Program-made: the position numbers and the translations under genes | Source: Podaxis mareebaensis | Taxonomy: Eukaryota > Basidiomycota > Agaricomycetes > Agaricales > Agaricaceae | Length of the DNA stretch: 64,000 nt | Assembly: GCA_018524725.1 (NCBI GenBank) | Contig: JAEUWP010000282.1 | Coordinates: 1 to 64,000, forward strand | Direction of reading: 5' to 3' | The notes under the pieces: model-generated | The model's database searches: none | What the model saw: the letters and a program-made list of their open reading frames with translations, nothing else | Told to the model about the DNA's origin: nothing | Part shown: positions 38,333-53,355 of the stretch, in pieces | Layout of the letters: the number at the start of each line of letters is the position of its first letter | How positions within the stretch are numbered: position 1 is the stretch's first letter

Positions 38333-41300
38333 ATGGAGGAACGACCCAGAGCCCATTCAACTCTTCCGGTACGCTCGGTGGGTTTCAGTTTCCCCTCAAC
38401 CAACCCTGCTGCTGACGCCCGAATCTGAACTCGTCAAAACAGTCACGAACCAACAAATTGCTGCATAGCCTTTCACACTTCAAAGGCATCATTCGCCTCC
38501 CCAGTCGCAAGGCCAAAGACGACCGAGACTTGGAACACTACCCTTATTCTTCACAAGTGAACTCGGCAGCGACAAGCACATTCGCGAAACCCTTTATGTC
38601 GCAACCACACCTTGGACTCGAACAAGGCTCGAAAAGGGGCCAGCACGATGGCGAAGTGTCCATGCTCTCAGGCTCCTCAGATCGGTCCCCTTCTTGTGAT
38701 GAAGAAGGTGCACAGCAAAGGAAAACATCAGTTGATCAAGATTTTCCACTACGAGGGTACCAACGGTCGGACCGGGACGTCCAAAAATCAGATCCTCCCC
38801 TTCCTCCTCCCTCTCCATCCATGCGAACACAGACAGTTGCAGTTGCTGAAAGCACGGCGCGCAAAGGAAATGGAAGGAGTATTGATGGATTGCCGCAGGT
38901 CACTCACCATACGACCACACTGGCCACACAGCTAGCAGGCGCATCCGGGGCGTCCACTTCGCCGCCGGTTCCCAAAGCACAGCCTGCGAACAAACGCCCT
39001 GCGACCGCTGGCGGTATCAGAAGACCCAGTACTGCAAACTCTGCACAAACCACGACAACTACGACGGCGGTAAAGGCTGGTCCACTCCTCAAACTCAAGC
39101 GGTCGTTTTCACAACTACGGTTAACATCTTCAAAACAGCACTCTGACGTAACCAGTCAGGCTCCCGCCCAATCCCAATCTTCACAATCCGGTCTGAATCC
39201 TACGAGTACCACACCCACTTTCGTGGCGATAGCCACAACTGCGAGCTTACCACCACCTCTATCGTCATCATCACCCTTTGCCTCGAAACCCACGACAACC
39301 GCGTCTTCCTCGTCATCTACCACTCCCACCCCACTCAACATCACAACGCCAACCCAGCCTCAACTCCCAACACAAAACAACAACGACACGATAACCGCAT
39401 CAGGTCCCCTTGCGCCTGTATCGATCCCTAAACCCTTGGCAGACCTTGGGGTTCGAAAACCTGCGCCAGCATCGCCACCTAAACTTAGTCTTCCCCCCAT
39501 CAACCACCGCCTCAGTATGACCATGTTGACGAATAAAGGATCTGCGAGGTTATCACCTACGGTCATTTCGCGTCCCATGCCGCTTCCGTTGTTGAATTTG
39601 CCGACGCTCACGCCTAGATCCGATTCGCTAACAGCAGGTTCTTCTACTCTCAGAAGGGCACATACAGCGAGAGCGATGACACAAACAGAGGAGGAACGGA
39701 GAATGGGGAAGGTGCATTTGAAGAGTATGCCTGCGTTGCCTATCCAGGGTACGGGGAGGGGTGTGCGGGGACATGAGGAGATGGATGAGGACGAGGATGA
39801 GTCAGCCGACGATGATGATATTATTGATGAAGACGACGATGAGGAGGGAGAGTCGTTGAGGGCCAATAGCTCAATGCCAGGCTTCCTCGCGCCCAACATG
39901 AGCGAAGACAGCACGCGCTCCAGCTTCGAGAGCTCAATGAGCAGTACAGAGAGCAGCGGGATGGCCAATCTCGTACGAGGCTCGCATTCAAAAGAGCGCG
40001 AGAGATCGCCGTCTACCGGCTCATCATACCATTCTGCGCTTAGCGGACTCTCGGCTCCTCCGAATTCTACGGGTGCGAGTGCCGTACCTATATTGAAACA
40101 ACCTACGCCGCCTCGAGGACGTACATATGCACATACACAACCGCTCAGTCAGGCATCCGCTTCCGGTTCCGCTCCTGCTCTTGCTTCTGGTGCTGCTGCT
40201 GCGTCATCTTCTTCCGTACTAAAACAAACACAATCATCATCCGAGGCGGCGTCATCATCTGCACCCAAACAATCGCAATTACAGCATGCTGCTACTGCTG
40301 CGCGGAACAGCAGGTTACCGGAGGTAGACACCTCGAGGCTCGATTTATCTTTCCTCTCCCGATCACCTGTCACAGCTCCTCCAGTTGATCTAAAGGGCAA
40401 GGGCAAGGCTCGAGATTTCTCGACAAATGCTACTTCCATTGTTACTGGAGGTACTAGTTACGATAATGGAAACGGAGGGGATCACAGCTCCGATCCGTCA
40501 AAGACGCCGACAATTACGAGCAATGCACCGTTCCGTGGTTTCATTAGCTCTCATTCCCAGACTCAGAGTCAACTAAAATCTAAATCACCTGCTGCGCAAT
40601 CTCCGACAGGAACGCTTAGAGAGTCGAAATTACAGCATGCTGGGAGTGGTGGTGCAAGTGCAAACAGTGGTTCGGGGGACTATTTCAGCTCGAAAGGAGG
40701 CACGAGTACTGGTCCTTCCACAAGTCCGCGTCCCGGTTCTCTATACTCGACACCTCGCGACCTCTTCTCGGCACATCCACCACCGCATCCGCATTCTTCT
40801 CTCCATTCCTCTTCGATCTACTCAAACCGTTATTCTGCTTATTATCCGTATTCGCCATCGCGTTCGTCGACCTTGACGCCTAGAGGTGCTGCTGTTATTG
40901 GAGGGATGAGGACACCTGGGGGATTGTTTGTTGGTTCTGGGATGCCGGCGCCGAAGCGAAGTTCGGTTGTGATGACTGGTCCGGACGCTGGGGGCGGGGA
41001 TGGAGGCGGGGGCGACAATGGCGGAAGTGGGGGTGGAGGAGGAGGAGGTGCAGGCACGCTTTATGGGATGCCGACAATGTTCAAACGTGCGAGTCAAAGT
41101 TTGATTGACTTGCATACGATCGAGGCCAAGGAGAAAAAGAGGGCGATGGAGGAAGAGGCTAGGGCCGAAGAAGAAAAAGAGTTGGCTCGTATGCGCGAGC
41201 GAGAGAAGGAGAGAGAAAGGGAGAAAAAGTTGAGAGAGAAGCGGGAGAAGGAGAAAGAACGGGAACGAGAGAGGGAGAGAGAACGGGAGAGGGATAAGAG

Positions 41301-43047
41301 GAGGAGCGAGGATGATAAGATCAAGGAGGATAACCATGATGAAACGGAAGCAGCGGAGAAGAGGGATCAACTGAGTGTTCCTCCCAAAGTTCCGCCCAAG
41401 GTTCCACCCAAGTCAGCCGCCTCGCCGACCACTTCTCCCACTACCACCGACACTACCTCTCGTCTCGGCGATGTTGACACGACGACGTCGGATATACCAC
41501 CATCAACGTCAGAAGTATTACCATCACCGGCAGCAGCCAAAAGGCAAAATAGACTGAGCACGGCTTCGCATTACCTGCGTAGACGCCGGTCGATGCCGAT
41601 GTTCGATGAATCATCCGAACCACCACCATATCCTTCTTTTGCACCTCGTCCCCAGAACAAGTACATAATTATGCCTCGGGAAGACGAGGGACGAGAAAGG
41701 CTCCCCCCATACACAAACCAGATATACCTCAAAGCAATTATGCCGATGAAGATGGAGTTTAGTTCGCCTGGTGTGCAGGCAAAGGACCGGAAGTGGCGAA
41801 GGATGATGTGTGTGCTTGACGGGACGGCGTTGAAGATATATAAATGCCCTCCCGGACATGCAGGTGTGGGTGTGCTTGGGGAGTGGTGGGAGAAGCAGGT
41901 TGGTGCGGGGGATGTGAGCTTGCAGCCGAGCCACGCAGGTGCGGTTTCAACGATTCAAATTGAGACGAGGGAGAGTCGGAGATTGGCGGAGGAGAGGAGG
42001 GATATTGAGAGGCAGATTCAGAGGATTATCAAGGCGGAGGGTGGGAGTGGGAATATAGAGTTGGGGACGCAGGAAATTGGAGGGGAGATGGTTATCGTGC
42101 CGATGCCGTCTGTTGTGGTTCAGGATGGAGCGGAGGCGCAGCAACCTGGGTCACCGACTGCAGCTACGCCTACTGCGTCTTCGTCGTCACAGAGGTCGAG
42201 GTCGAGATTTGGGTTCTTGAAGCCTGGGAAAAGCCACACGAGGTCGAAAAGTGAAGCGCAGCCTAGCGAGAGGAATACGCCTAGCGCGTCGCCGAGACCG
42301 AGTTTGAATGTGCCGAGGAGTGGTAGGACCACGCCTGGGTCTGCCAGTGGGAGGTCGCCGTCACCGCTTATGGGGAGTATGAGGACGCAGACACCAATGT
42401 CGAGTTCATCGCAGAGTTTTACAGTGGAATCACCGGGTCGAACCACACCAACATCGTCAGTGTACTCGAGCTTCCGTGGACACCAGCGTCAGCAACAACA
42501 AGAGCCTATGTCAAACTCGCCACCAGCGCCGCAGTACCTGTACACAAACCGGGAAAGGGACTTTTTGCCTGATCCGGATCCGGATGATTTGATTCGGGTG
42601 TACACTCTGCAGAATGCGGAGAGCGGGATTGGGAATGATTATTTCAAGAGGAAGAATGTGATCCGGTTGAGGTTGGAGGGTGAGCAGTTTTTGCTGCAGG
42701 CGAGGGACGTGACGGGCGTCGTCGAATGGATTGAGGTGAGTACTCGAGGTGGCTATCGTGGACCCCGAGAGAGGGCTGATGGTGTTGTTTGCAGGCTTTG
42801 CAGGCTGCAACGAACATTGCACTTGATCTGGATGAGCGGCCTATGCCACGAGGACCACTGTTTCCAAGGTGAGGGAGGGTTCCTGGCTTGGCTGTAATTG
42901 CGCAGATTGCTAATGTGGGTTGTGTATCAACGTAGACGCCGACGTCGACGCCGTCCGCAGATCGGTACTGTGGGTCCAAACGTGGGCACAAGCGGTCAAG
43001 CAGGTGCAGGTACAGGGGATGGGCCGGGCACAAGTTCGGTGGTATAG
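38333..43047 (+). CDS. Large low-complexity protein with a split C-terminal PH domain, 1504 aa
   Basis: Four exons: 38333-38368, 38443-42735, 42795-42868 and 42936-43047. I chose the ATG at 38333 because its 12-codon exon splices in frame (donor GTACGC, acceptor AACAG) onto a long frame that has no good ATG of its own until 38597. Residues 1-900 are Ser/Thr/Pro-rich and presumably disordered, with an acidic run (about 455-485). A Glu/Arg-rich charged helix lies at about 905-970 ([18 protein letters not shown]). A Gly run lies around 850. The PH domain begins near 1105 ([39 protein letters not shown]). It is interrupted by about 230 disordered residues and resumes near 1390 with [40 protein letters not shown]. 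The end carries eight consecutive basic residues. It probably acts at a membrane or cortex as a scaffold. I do not recognise a named orthologue. Confidence 0.82.
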
Positions 43048-43452
43048 TTTGTAATACTTGATTTGATTTTTTTTATTTTGCAAGTACGGGCTTGTTTGCA
43101 TTGGGACGATGGTATATAGGACAGGATATGATATAGTTAGTAGTTTTGTTGTATATTATTGTTGGAGTAATGGGATGTATGTAAGTTCCCACGCTGAGTC
43201 CGAGGTTTGCCGGTTTTGGGAATCGGGGGTGTTATCTACACTGCCCTCTGTCATCGATATTCTCGCCCAACAACCATCCTCTCTGCCTCAAAATACCCAA
43301 AATTCTTCTTTTTATTTCTTCTAAACCTCCTTCATCGTCTTCCACAGCCCCCTCCGTCCCCTCTTCGACACCCATCCCCTCCGCACCAGCTCTCCTCAAT
43401 CCCACCCGACCCCGACAGCCAGTGCTTCCGACCGTCTTCTAGTCCTTGAGCC
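43048..43452. other. Intergenic spacer and PP1 leader
   Basis: The first half is T/G-rich 3' UTR sequence. The second half (43260-43452) is strongly C/T-rich on the plus strand, typical of a fungal leader before the PP1 start. Confidence 0.5.
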
Positions 43453-45237
<1,785 letters not shown>

Positions 45238-48200
45238 GGGGGGTAAAGGGCTGATGGCGGGTGAGGAGAATACATAGACGGAAGTGGAGTCTACGAGCAG
45301 CAGCAGCATCCAGCGGGTTACAGCAACTTTTTTTTTTCTTCAGGAAAAGACAATAGCGGACATTTGTGTTCTTTGCCCTTCGCTCATCCAATATTTGGTC
45401 AACGGTCAACGGTTCATCATCGTTCAGCAAGGTTCCAACCAGCATCAACACGGTTTCGAGTTAACAACAATAGCAACACCATCGCCACCTTCTCCCCACT
45501 ATCCTTCATTCTTCTTATCGTCGTTCGTCATTAATAGCGTCGTAGTGGATCAATCGTCGTCATTGCTTCGGTTCTGGTTCGGTGTGGGTGCAGAATCAAT
45601 GAAGAAGGATCATATCATGGCCAGAGGCTAACGAAGGGTGATTCCTAATGGCGTTCAACGACGGTGACGGTGATAAGGGTGGATTGGTATTTGACAACGA
45701 CTTCCATATAATCCTCCCCGTTCCCTTTTCCTCCACTATGTACATGTTAATCGGGTTTCTGTGTCTGTCGAATGGCCAGTTGATTGGTGGGTTGGCTGGC
45801 TAATGCCACCAGCTCATGATCACTTACTTGGTCCCGCCGTGTCTTACCTGCTCACGTTCCCTCACACTGCAGTCTCGTACTTTTCCATTTCCGTCTTGTG
45901 TTTTACTGTCGCTCACTCTGCCTTCCCTGCCCCTTTACGTACCTGTGTCGTTTAGTCCCTTCTTTTATTTAGCTCATTCCCTTGTTCCGTGTATCTCCCT
46001 TTTGATATTCTCGTCTTCTACCCTTGTTTCTGTATTTGTCTTCTTTGATTGGTCGTGGCTATATATACATTCCCTGGTTCTCCTGTGTCTGAAGGTTTTT
46101 GAAAGTACCTGTTGTTGTGCGGATGAATCTTTTTGTCCTCTTTTCATTTTTTTTTCCCCTTACTAAGGCTGTCTTATTATTCTATTTTGATGGAATTTAA
46201 TGATTTTACATATCCCGATGTACTAATGAGTGGGTCGTTTTGAGCTTGATACCCAGTTTGACATTTGAAATCCATGGCGATAAGTGGCCGATGATCGATG
46301 AGAGAGTGTGGCGTCGTCGCTAGAAGGTTCCAGGTGCGGTATGGGAGGCCGCCTCGGTGTGTGAGGACGATCGGGCATTCATTCATTAATAAACGCCGAA
46401 CGGTGTACTTATGCTGTGTGGGGTGAACCGATATCATAGGGGACGGAGTGGGTAAGTATGTGCGCTCCATACTGTGGGGTGATAATCGTCCTGTGTAGGC
46501 GGGAGGTCCTGTCGAGTCGAGTAGAAGAGTCCGCAGATTCTACGTCGAATTTGCAGCAAGCTTTGTAGATCTTCATCTAAGGCCGTTCGTGTGGGTTGGA
46601 ACCCGATGCAGCAAGCGTAGGCACACAGTTAGTGGGATCTTTTGCCTGAATTGCCATATGTTGATCTTACCTGTGCTTCAGGGAACTGCGAGGATAAGCA
46701 GAGTTGGTGTTTGAGGATGCATAATATGAGCATAATATATCTTGATGTTTTCATCCTGTAACAAGATCCTCGGCCGAAAAGAACGTTATAGCGTAGCTCG
46801 ATCGTGCGGCGGGACCTTTGATCGGTGAAGGTCTTACTGAGATCGGACATTTGTGTATATGTGGGCGACGCAAGGAGGAGGCGGCGAGATGCTTTGCAGC
46901 GAACATGTTCATTTAGGTTACGGCGAGGTAACTGAACAGATCGATTACGGAGCGATTTGTTTACGTATTGGCAAGAAATCGTGCTTGCCGAATATTTCGA
47001 CACGTGGGTCAAGGTTGTGCATGATGGAAAATAAAGTATGGCATAGACTCTAGGGGAAGGCGTCGCCGAGGTTTCCGTGCACGCGCGTGCGAGGTGAATC
47101 ATGGCATGGATAGCACCCGTTTCAGCGACCTCGATACCTGGTCAATCTTAGCCGTTATAAGCGGACGGCAGAGCATTAGTTTCGCTTAGGACCTTGGAAA
47201 CTCAACCAGGAGACAGAAAAGACAGGTCGATAGCATCTGCAACGTTGAGGCTCGTCGAATCGAAGGGTGGATTTTGAGCGGAGTTGAGAGAGACCACAAG
47301 CACCGTACACCATCCACCATCTACCTGAGTAGAAGTGTTTCGGGTAGAAACATTGCACCCGAGAGTGATCATTGGGACATAAATTGGCTGTGTCAACCAG
47401 AATAAACAATGTCTTCTTAGGGTGGAGGGATCTGATGGCTGCAGGTCGCGGTAGTTCGGAAAATTAAACGGGTTCCAAGGGGGGCCTTGTTTACAGCTGA
47501 CATGTAAATGAAGCAAGCACGACACATCAAGGATACACCATCAGACATCGATTTTGTCCTCGTGATTTGTAGGTCTACGAATAGTGTGGATTCTTCTTGG
47601 TCAGATCGATCATCTATATTCCTTGGTATGCCCATATAGTCCATGCCCACAATTTTTTGAACAGCAGATAAGATAGGATAAGAATCAGGATATTGCACTG
47701 AGCGGCCGCCGCGGAACTGTTGTCCCAGGACAATCAATGGGCTATAGGAATATGCGGACTTTGAGATTGAAGGGATGCACCACAAGGACATAGTAGTAGG
47801 ACCAATCCGGACTCCGAGTACCCGAGTACACCTCCGCCTTAGGTGGCGTCGTGATGGATGAGCCAGTAACATATCCATCCCATCCCATGGTGCCAGTCTT
47901 GAGCCGGAGCGAAAAGAACGAGGAAAGTGATCTGTATAGCATTCCGAGCGCGCCTTAATAGCGATCTTCTAAACCTAAGTATAAGCTGTGGACTTCGGAG
48001 GAAGCACACGGCAGGCTCCAAACCCACGCTTTCCTTCGGTAGCTAAAGACAAGATGGGTTTTACTGCGACAGAAACCAGGGACCCACGCCATGGATATAA
48101 TTGCTTCGTTTCGGCTATTCTTGCCCGAAGGGACCTGGAATGCAGCAAGGAGAACCATGATCTAGCGATTGTGACAAGACAAACCGGCAACACCGAGCTC

Positions 48201-50029
48201 AGAGCCCAGACACATTCTCAAACTCCATGAGGCCATAAACGAATTTGGACGCCAAGGCCATGGTAGTAGTATTTGAGGCAATGATTTTCAGTGTGACACC
48301 TCCGATATTCTTGCGGGGCAGGACCTGGCAGGACTTGACATAAAGGCATGGAGAGTCCTGTCCCACTTGTCCCACATTGCGCTCCCGTGAGGATCTAGAG
48401 CTACATAGCAGAGTATGAGAGGATCTGATGTGATTTGTTGCTATCTATATCGGCGATGGAAAAACAACTTGAAAGTACTATGTATGGTATGATTATGGCG
48501 ATGGGCATGAAGTAGATGGCTCACCTCGGACACACCCGAGAATTGAAGGAGCAAACACATGGTGCAAGCATTCTGGCGAAACAGATGGTGAAGCATCGAT
48601 TAACGTGTATGTCGTAAAAAAGCAGGAGCAAAGAGAGACCGAGTCGAAGGAAAAAGACGTCTTGCGTTGGGAGTCAGGGCCTGCTTTGGACGCATATTTG
48701 CAGCTTTAACACGTGATTCGAGCTTCGGTGCGGAGCATGCAAGCGCAAGGTCCGAGATTGAATATGTATTGAATAATGCACGCGAAAGGCACATGATCGC
48801 AGAACCTTCGAATCTTCTGTCAAAAGGACGGAACCACATTTGAATCGCGCCGCTGAATTACAGAGCTTCGGATTCCGGGGGCTCGGAAGTTATAAGTGGG
48901 GTGTTGGCTGGGGCTGGTGGAATGCCTGGGGACGGCCCGGCTCGTCAATGAACCGAAGCAAGACTTCCGCCTACCTTCGCCCTTGCCACGCTCACATGTT
49001 CGCGCGTTGTGCGGGTTGTGCGTCGTTTGATATACACGTATTGGAATTATCCTTTGCTGGGACCAGTAATACTCGATCATAGTCCTTACGCATGGAACGA
49101 AGCATCATGGGTATGTCTTGGGTACGGGAAGTTGAGGGTAATATTCACTTTCTTTCACTCTCGACAAACCGGGAGGGATTGGCCTTCTCAATCAGCATGT
49201 CATTATCGTTGACGCTGTCCACTTGCTATTCACCACCCGCGGTGCAACACATTTATTCTCCCAGGTTCATTTTGAAGCACATAGACAAGTCGCTTGCCAA
49301 CAACGGACACCATTTATACATGGTTCTAAAACCTTGACGTCTGCCCTCTCTCGAGTCGGGTTCCCGCAATAATGCCCGAACCAAAATTTTGCACAGAGTA
49401 AGCCCGCAAAAAAGCCGAGGTCTTTGACTTGTGTCGGTGTTAATAGAAGGGAATTCGAGCTCAGCTGAATACAGTATACAGGTCGAAGCCGATTGGCAAG
49501 CGACAGGTGGTTGTTAGAGTGGATACATCGACTCTGATGTATCACGTCGCACACACTGCCGGGAGATCTGGAGTGGTAATATGAACATTCCCATAGAATT
49601 AATAATAGGAACAAGGCCCTTGCAACCATGTGGTTGAGATGTCTCAAGGAATTATTGCACAAAAGTTCGAAGGCGATAATGAGATATGTATGCGGGTTAT
49701 ATAGAAGGATGCAGGCGTGTAAACCCAAAGGTGGCTACATCGAATGAGCATCGAAAGCCGTTAAGAGCTACATAAACAATGAACCTCATAGATTAATGGT
49801 ACAAGACGAAGAGGAGGGGGGTAACTAAAAGTGGGGGATAATCATGAAATGAAGGACATTTGGTATATCGTAAGTAGTATATGCCAGGCTATTAGCCCAA
49901 TATTCAGAAACAAGACGAGCGCATTCACAACTACCGACTGGGTGAAAACCAGCAGTCATATTATCTATCACCTATTACTGGGGCGACAGGAATAGTCGAG
50001 GAAAGGTGTGAATGAGGAATTTTGGGCCG
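45238..50029. other. PP1 3' region and gene-poor stretch, about 4.8 kb
   Basis: The first about 950 bases are T/C-rich and likely include the PP1 3' UTR. From 46200 to 49950 only short overlapping frames occur on both strands, with no recognisable domain. The last 80 bases before 50030 are A/T-rich and probably the 3' UTR of the sugar transporter. Nothing else is supported. Confidence 0.4.
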
Positions 50030-52106
50030 TTAGGCGGTGCCCTTGTGCTCCTGGAAGGAGTCGGAGAGCTTCTCATTGTGGGGCTCATCGACCTTGGCGT
50101 GGGCAGCACCAGCGATCTGCTCAGTGGCCTCTTCACCGTCGAACAGGGCAGCGGTCTCCTCGAGAGAGCGGTTCTTGGTTTCAATGATATCTGAGGCAGT
50201 GAGAAAGTCCGTTAGCGTTGCTCGAGATAGCCCAAGATCATATACGTACAGATGTAGCAGAAAACACCCTCAAAGGCAAGCCAGCAGCAATAAACGATAT
50301 AGTACTTCCAGCCAATATTGTCAAGGGCGATGGGATTGACGTATTGGTTGAAGATGAGCGAAAGGGAGATGGCGAAGTTGAAGATGGTGAAGCCCTTGGC
50401 ACGAATGGCGAAGGGCAGGATCTCAACGGTATAGGAGACGATAAGGGGAGAGAAAGCTATACTGAAATTCAGGTCAGCTGAAATGATCGACGAGGGTAAA
50501 ATCAGAAACGTACTCGTAAGAAGCGTAGTACAAGAAGATGAAGGCAATGACAGCGTGGGCGGCATTTTCATCATTGCGCTGAGCAAAGAGGGCAGAGCAG
50601 ACGGTTTGGAGGACAAAGAAAATAAGCATGCCGCAGAGGGAGGTCAAGAAGAGAACACGACGGCCAATCTTGTCAACCAAGAAGGATGCAGCAAGGGCCC
50701 AACCCAAGTTCCAGATCTGGAGAATACCGTTGATGAGGAGCTGGATGGTGGGATTGGTGATACCAATGGTATCAAAGACACGATTGAGATAGTAAGATAC
50801 AAGGCCATTTCCGGACCATTGAGAGAAGAAGGCGAGGGCGATAATGATCCTCAGACGCTTCAGGTTGCCAGTCTTGGTAATGAAAGACTTCCAGCCAATG
50901 TTGGCAGCGACGGTGCGATCAAATTCAATGGCCGCCTTGATTTCCTCAAACTCGTACTTGACGAGAGGATCCTCGCTAGAATATACATTATAAGCCATAT
51001 ATCAGACCCACAACGTTGCAACTCACGCGTTGCCGTCAGCGTGGTAGTAGGCGAGAACCTTGAGAGCTTCGGCATCCCTGCCCTTGCTGATCAACCAACG
51101 AGGAGACTCCGGGACGAAGTAAACCAAGACCACTTGGAGGATAGAGGGGAGGCCTTGGAGGAGGGAGGGAATACGCCAAGCCCAGGTAGAGCCGGCAATC
51201 TTGAAAGTACCGAAAGTTGTCCATGCGGCGCTAGGAAGCTATTATTAGATCCATATCGCACCCGAAAGTGGCACCTGAACTTACATGATAGCGCCAGAAT
51301 ACCAGAGAGAGTTATAGGTCGACGTGAGAGGTGCACGATAAGTGGGATATGAGATTTCAGTGACCAACATGGGGGCAGCGTTAGCTGAACGATCGTTAGC
51401 GGGGTGTACAATTCGACAAATCAGATCATCCATTACCGGCAAAAGTAAGACCGAAGCCAATCAAGAAACTGTCAAATCGGTCAATTACGGTGGCCCCATC
51501 ATTATACCAAAAATAGATTTTAAACATACCGAGCACCAATGAACATGCCAACGGACTGAGACGCAGTTTGGATGGCAGTCGCGATGCACATGATGGCAGC
51601 ACCAATCCAAATAGCAGTACGGCGACCAAGACCATCGGAAAGGTAGGGAGACATGGGGTAGGCAGCCAAGCTTCCAATGTTCTACAAACCAGGTCAACAG
51701 ATGGCCAAAAACAGAGAAGGAAGGTTCGAAAAATCACTTGGATGGCGTTAAGCAGACCCAGCCGACCACCGGAGGGGTGGTTGAAGTAATCCTTCCACTG
51801 AGTGAGGGACTGGAGACCGTTCATCATACTTCCGTCGTAACCGTTGGTGGAGGAAGTGATGAGACTGAAGACGTTGAATCAGGATTGTATGAAAGCTGGG
51901 AACAACCTCGAGAACTCACAGGAGGACAATCCACGCGTTAAGCGCCATAATCCTGAGGGGTAAAATCCACGTCAACTACTTGCGCCTAGTGGGTGATGGT
52001 GAGAAGAGTGCACGTACCGCCTGTTGTTGTACCATTTCCTGTTGGGGTCGATGAGATGGGCGTACCCAGCAACAGAGCTAGCATTCGCAACAGCGCCTCC
52101 ACCCAT
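50030..52106 (-). CDS. MFS sugar transporter (hexose/lactose-permease-like, SP family), 523 aa
   Basis: Ten exons: 52106-52018, 51952-51920, 51864-51738, 51681-51530, 51468-51437, 51384-51285, 51230-51027, 50975-50514, 50461-50250 and 50190-50030. They close to 523 aa, normal for 12-TM sugar porters. Family motifs: NGYDGSMMNGLQSL after TM1, SDGLGRRTAIWIGA in the TM2-3 loop, FLIGFGLTFAGNAAPMLVTE, PESPRWLISKGRDAEALKVL before the central loop, FSQWSGNGLVSYYLNRVFD, DKIGRRVLFLTS and VEILPFAIRAKG. The tail has ETKNRSLEETAALFDGEEA, matching the conserved ETKNRTLEE. The central-loop length and the N-terminal YAHLIDPNRKWYNN are typical of fungal lactose-permease-like and related transporters. Substrate is not decidable from sequence. 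It should be a plasma-membrane proton symporter or facilitator for hexose or disaccharide. Confidence 0.93.
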
Positions 52107-53355
52107 GATTTAGACTTCTCTGTGTATCAAGGGAAATTGAAAGAGGAAGTGCGGATAAGGACCATGTGAAGCGAGCGTGTGGTTTTTATATGAAGTGGGG
52201 ACGAAGGAATGTGTCAATATGGAGATTGCTCAGATGACCAGAGACTAGGGGTTTTTCCAGAGGTACACCGTATGATTGCCAAATTGGTCTATGTTTTGTT
52301 GTGACATGGGAGGCGTCACAGAATGCTACATCCCGACCACCCCTTTATTCAATTGATTCCGGCTCTCACGGGGTGCGCACTGGATCGCTCTAGGATCTTG
52401 GCATCTGCTTCTCAGACATCGTATTCTGCCTGGAACGCATCCATAGTTTCCCCAGATTCCAGTTTATCTGCTCTTAATTTGAACATATATCGCACTCCAG
52501 TCCAAGCATCCTTCGCTTACTTCCCCATACCCGTACCGCGGCGTTCCTGCGAGTTCCGTCACTCACTCGTCCCTACCACCCCTTACTTTACCATTTCGTC
52601 GAGATTTTTCCCCGCATCGTTTCAGAGGCTGGGTCTGGGAAGACTTGCGTTCATCGATTCGACGACCCTGCGGAATAGTCCGCACATTTGTGAAACCCGC
52701 CATTTGCGTATCTACGGGCAACCCATGCCCAGTCCGAAATAGAACCCTGGCCCTCCGAAAAACCTCCGCTGTAGTCCTAATGCCGTTTGGCTTCCTCCTG
52801 CCTTCCCCCGACGCAACTTTCCATCTGTGACTGCGAGCGCATCATCCACTTAGCGCCACTTGATTTCAAGATGTTTAGGTTTCTCCGAAGGACTTTATGC
52901 CATTGCTAGGCTTCACGACCTCAGAAGTAGGAAAATGTAGTGTGCATCCTCCTTCCCGTCGCATACCAACTTAGTCACCCCAGGTTCCGGGGTAAATCAC
53001 TAGAGTCCGCCCACTGACGTCCATGCCTTTGTGCCTATTTTTCAACAGCTTTTTTAAAAGTAGGATGTAGTGAAGAGCTACGGCGAGTTGGTGACAGCAC
53101 CTCTTGTTCCTTGTGTTTCGGCCGTACAAGGCAACATGTCGGGTAATCATCTTCCAATTTCCAATGCCCGTACCTATTCAAGCGACACGCGAGACTCGGT
53201 TTTTTTCAATCATAAATACATGCAATGATACCACGACAAAAGCATTGTGCACTGGGATGAAGGGTCATTCAACAAGACGGTATTACATCACTTGAACAAC
53301 AGGCGACCCCGGTAAGCGTAAACGTGCCTTTTGCCATAGAGGAACTGGGCCACGA
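52107..53355. other. Intergenic region, about 1.2 kb
   Basis: The region holds the transporter promoter and then the 3' flank of ATG11. A C/T-rich open frame at 52323-52742 lacks a good start and any motif, so I do not call it. No repeat or RNA is seen. Confidence 0.4.
52181..52190 (-). promoter_or_regulatory. TATA box of the sugar transporter gene
   Basis: On the minus strand the sequence reads TATAAAAACC and lies 75 nt upstream of the ATG at 52106. It is followed by a short leader, which fits a regulated, TATA-containing transporter promoter. Confidence 0.5.

Noticed and set aside
40822..41370. Leu/Ser/Pro-rich frame on the minus strand that looks membrane-like
   Set aside because: It is the complement of the Glu/Arg- and Gly-rich coding sequence of the PH-domain protein; the hydrophobicity is an artefact.
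50483..51352. Open frame of 289 codons on the plus strand
   Set aside because: It lies antisense over the sugar transporter exons and introns, is acidic and low in complexity, and has no motif; it mirrors the codon pattern of the real gene.
52323..52742. Frame of 139 codons between the transporter and ATG11
   Set aside because: It lacks an ATG at the start, has a composition like leader DNA, no motif and no splice partner.
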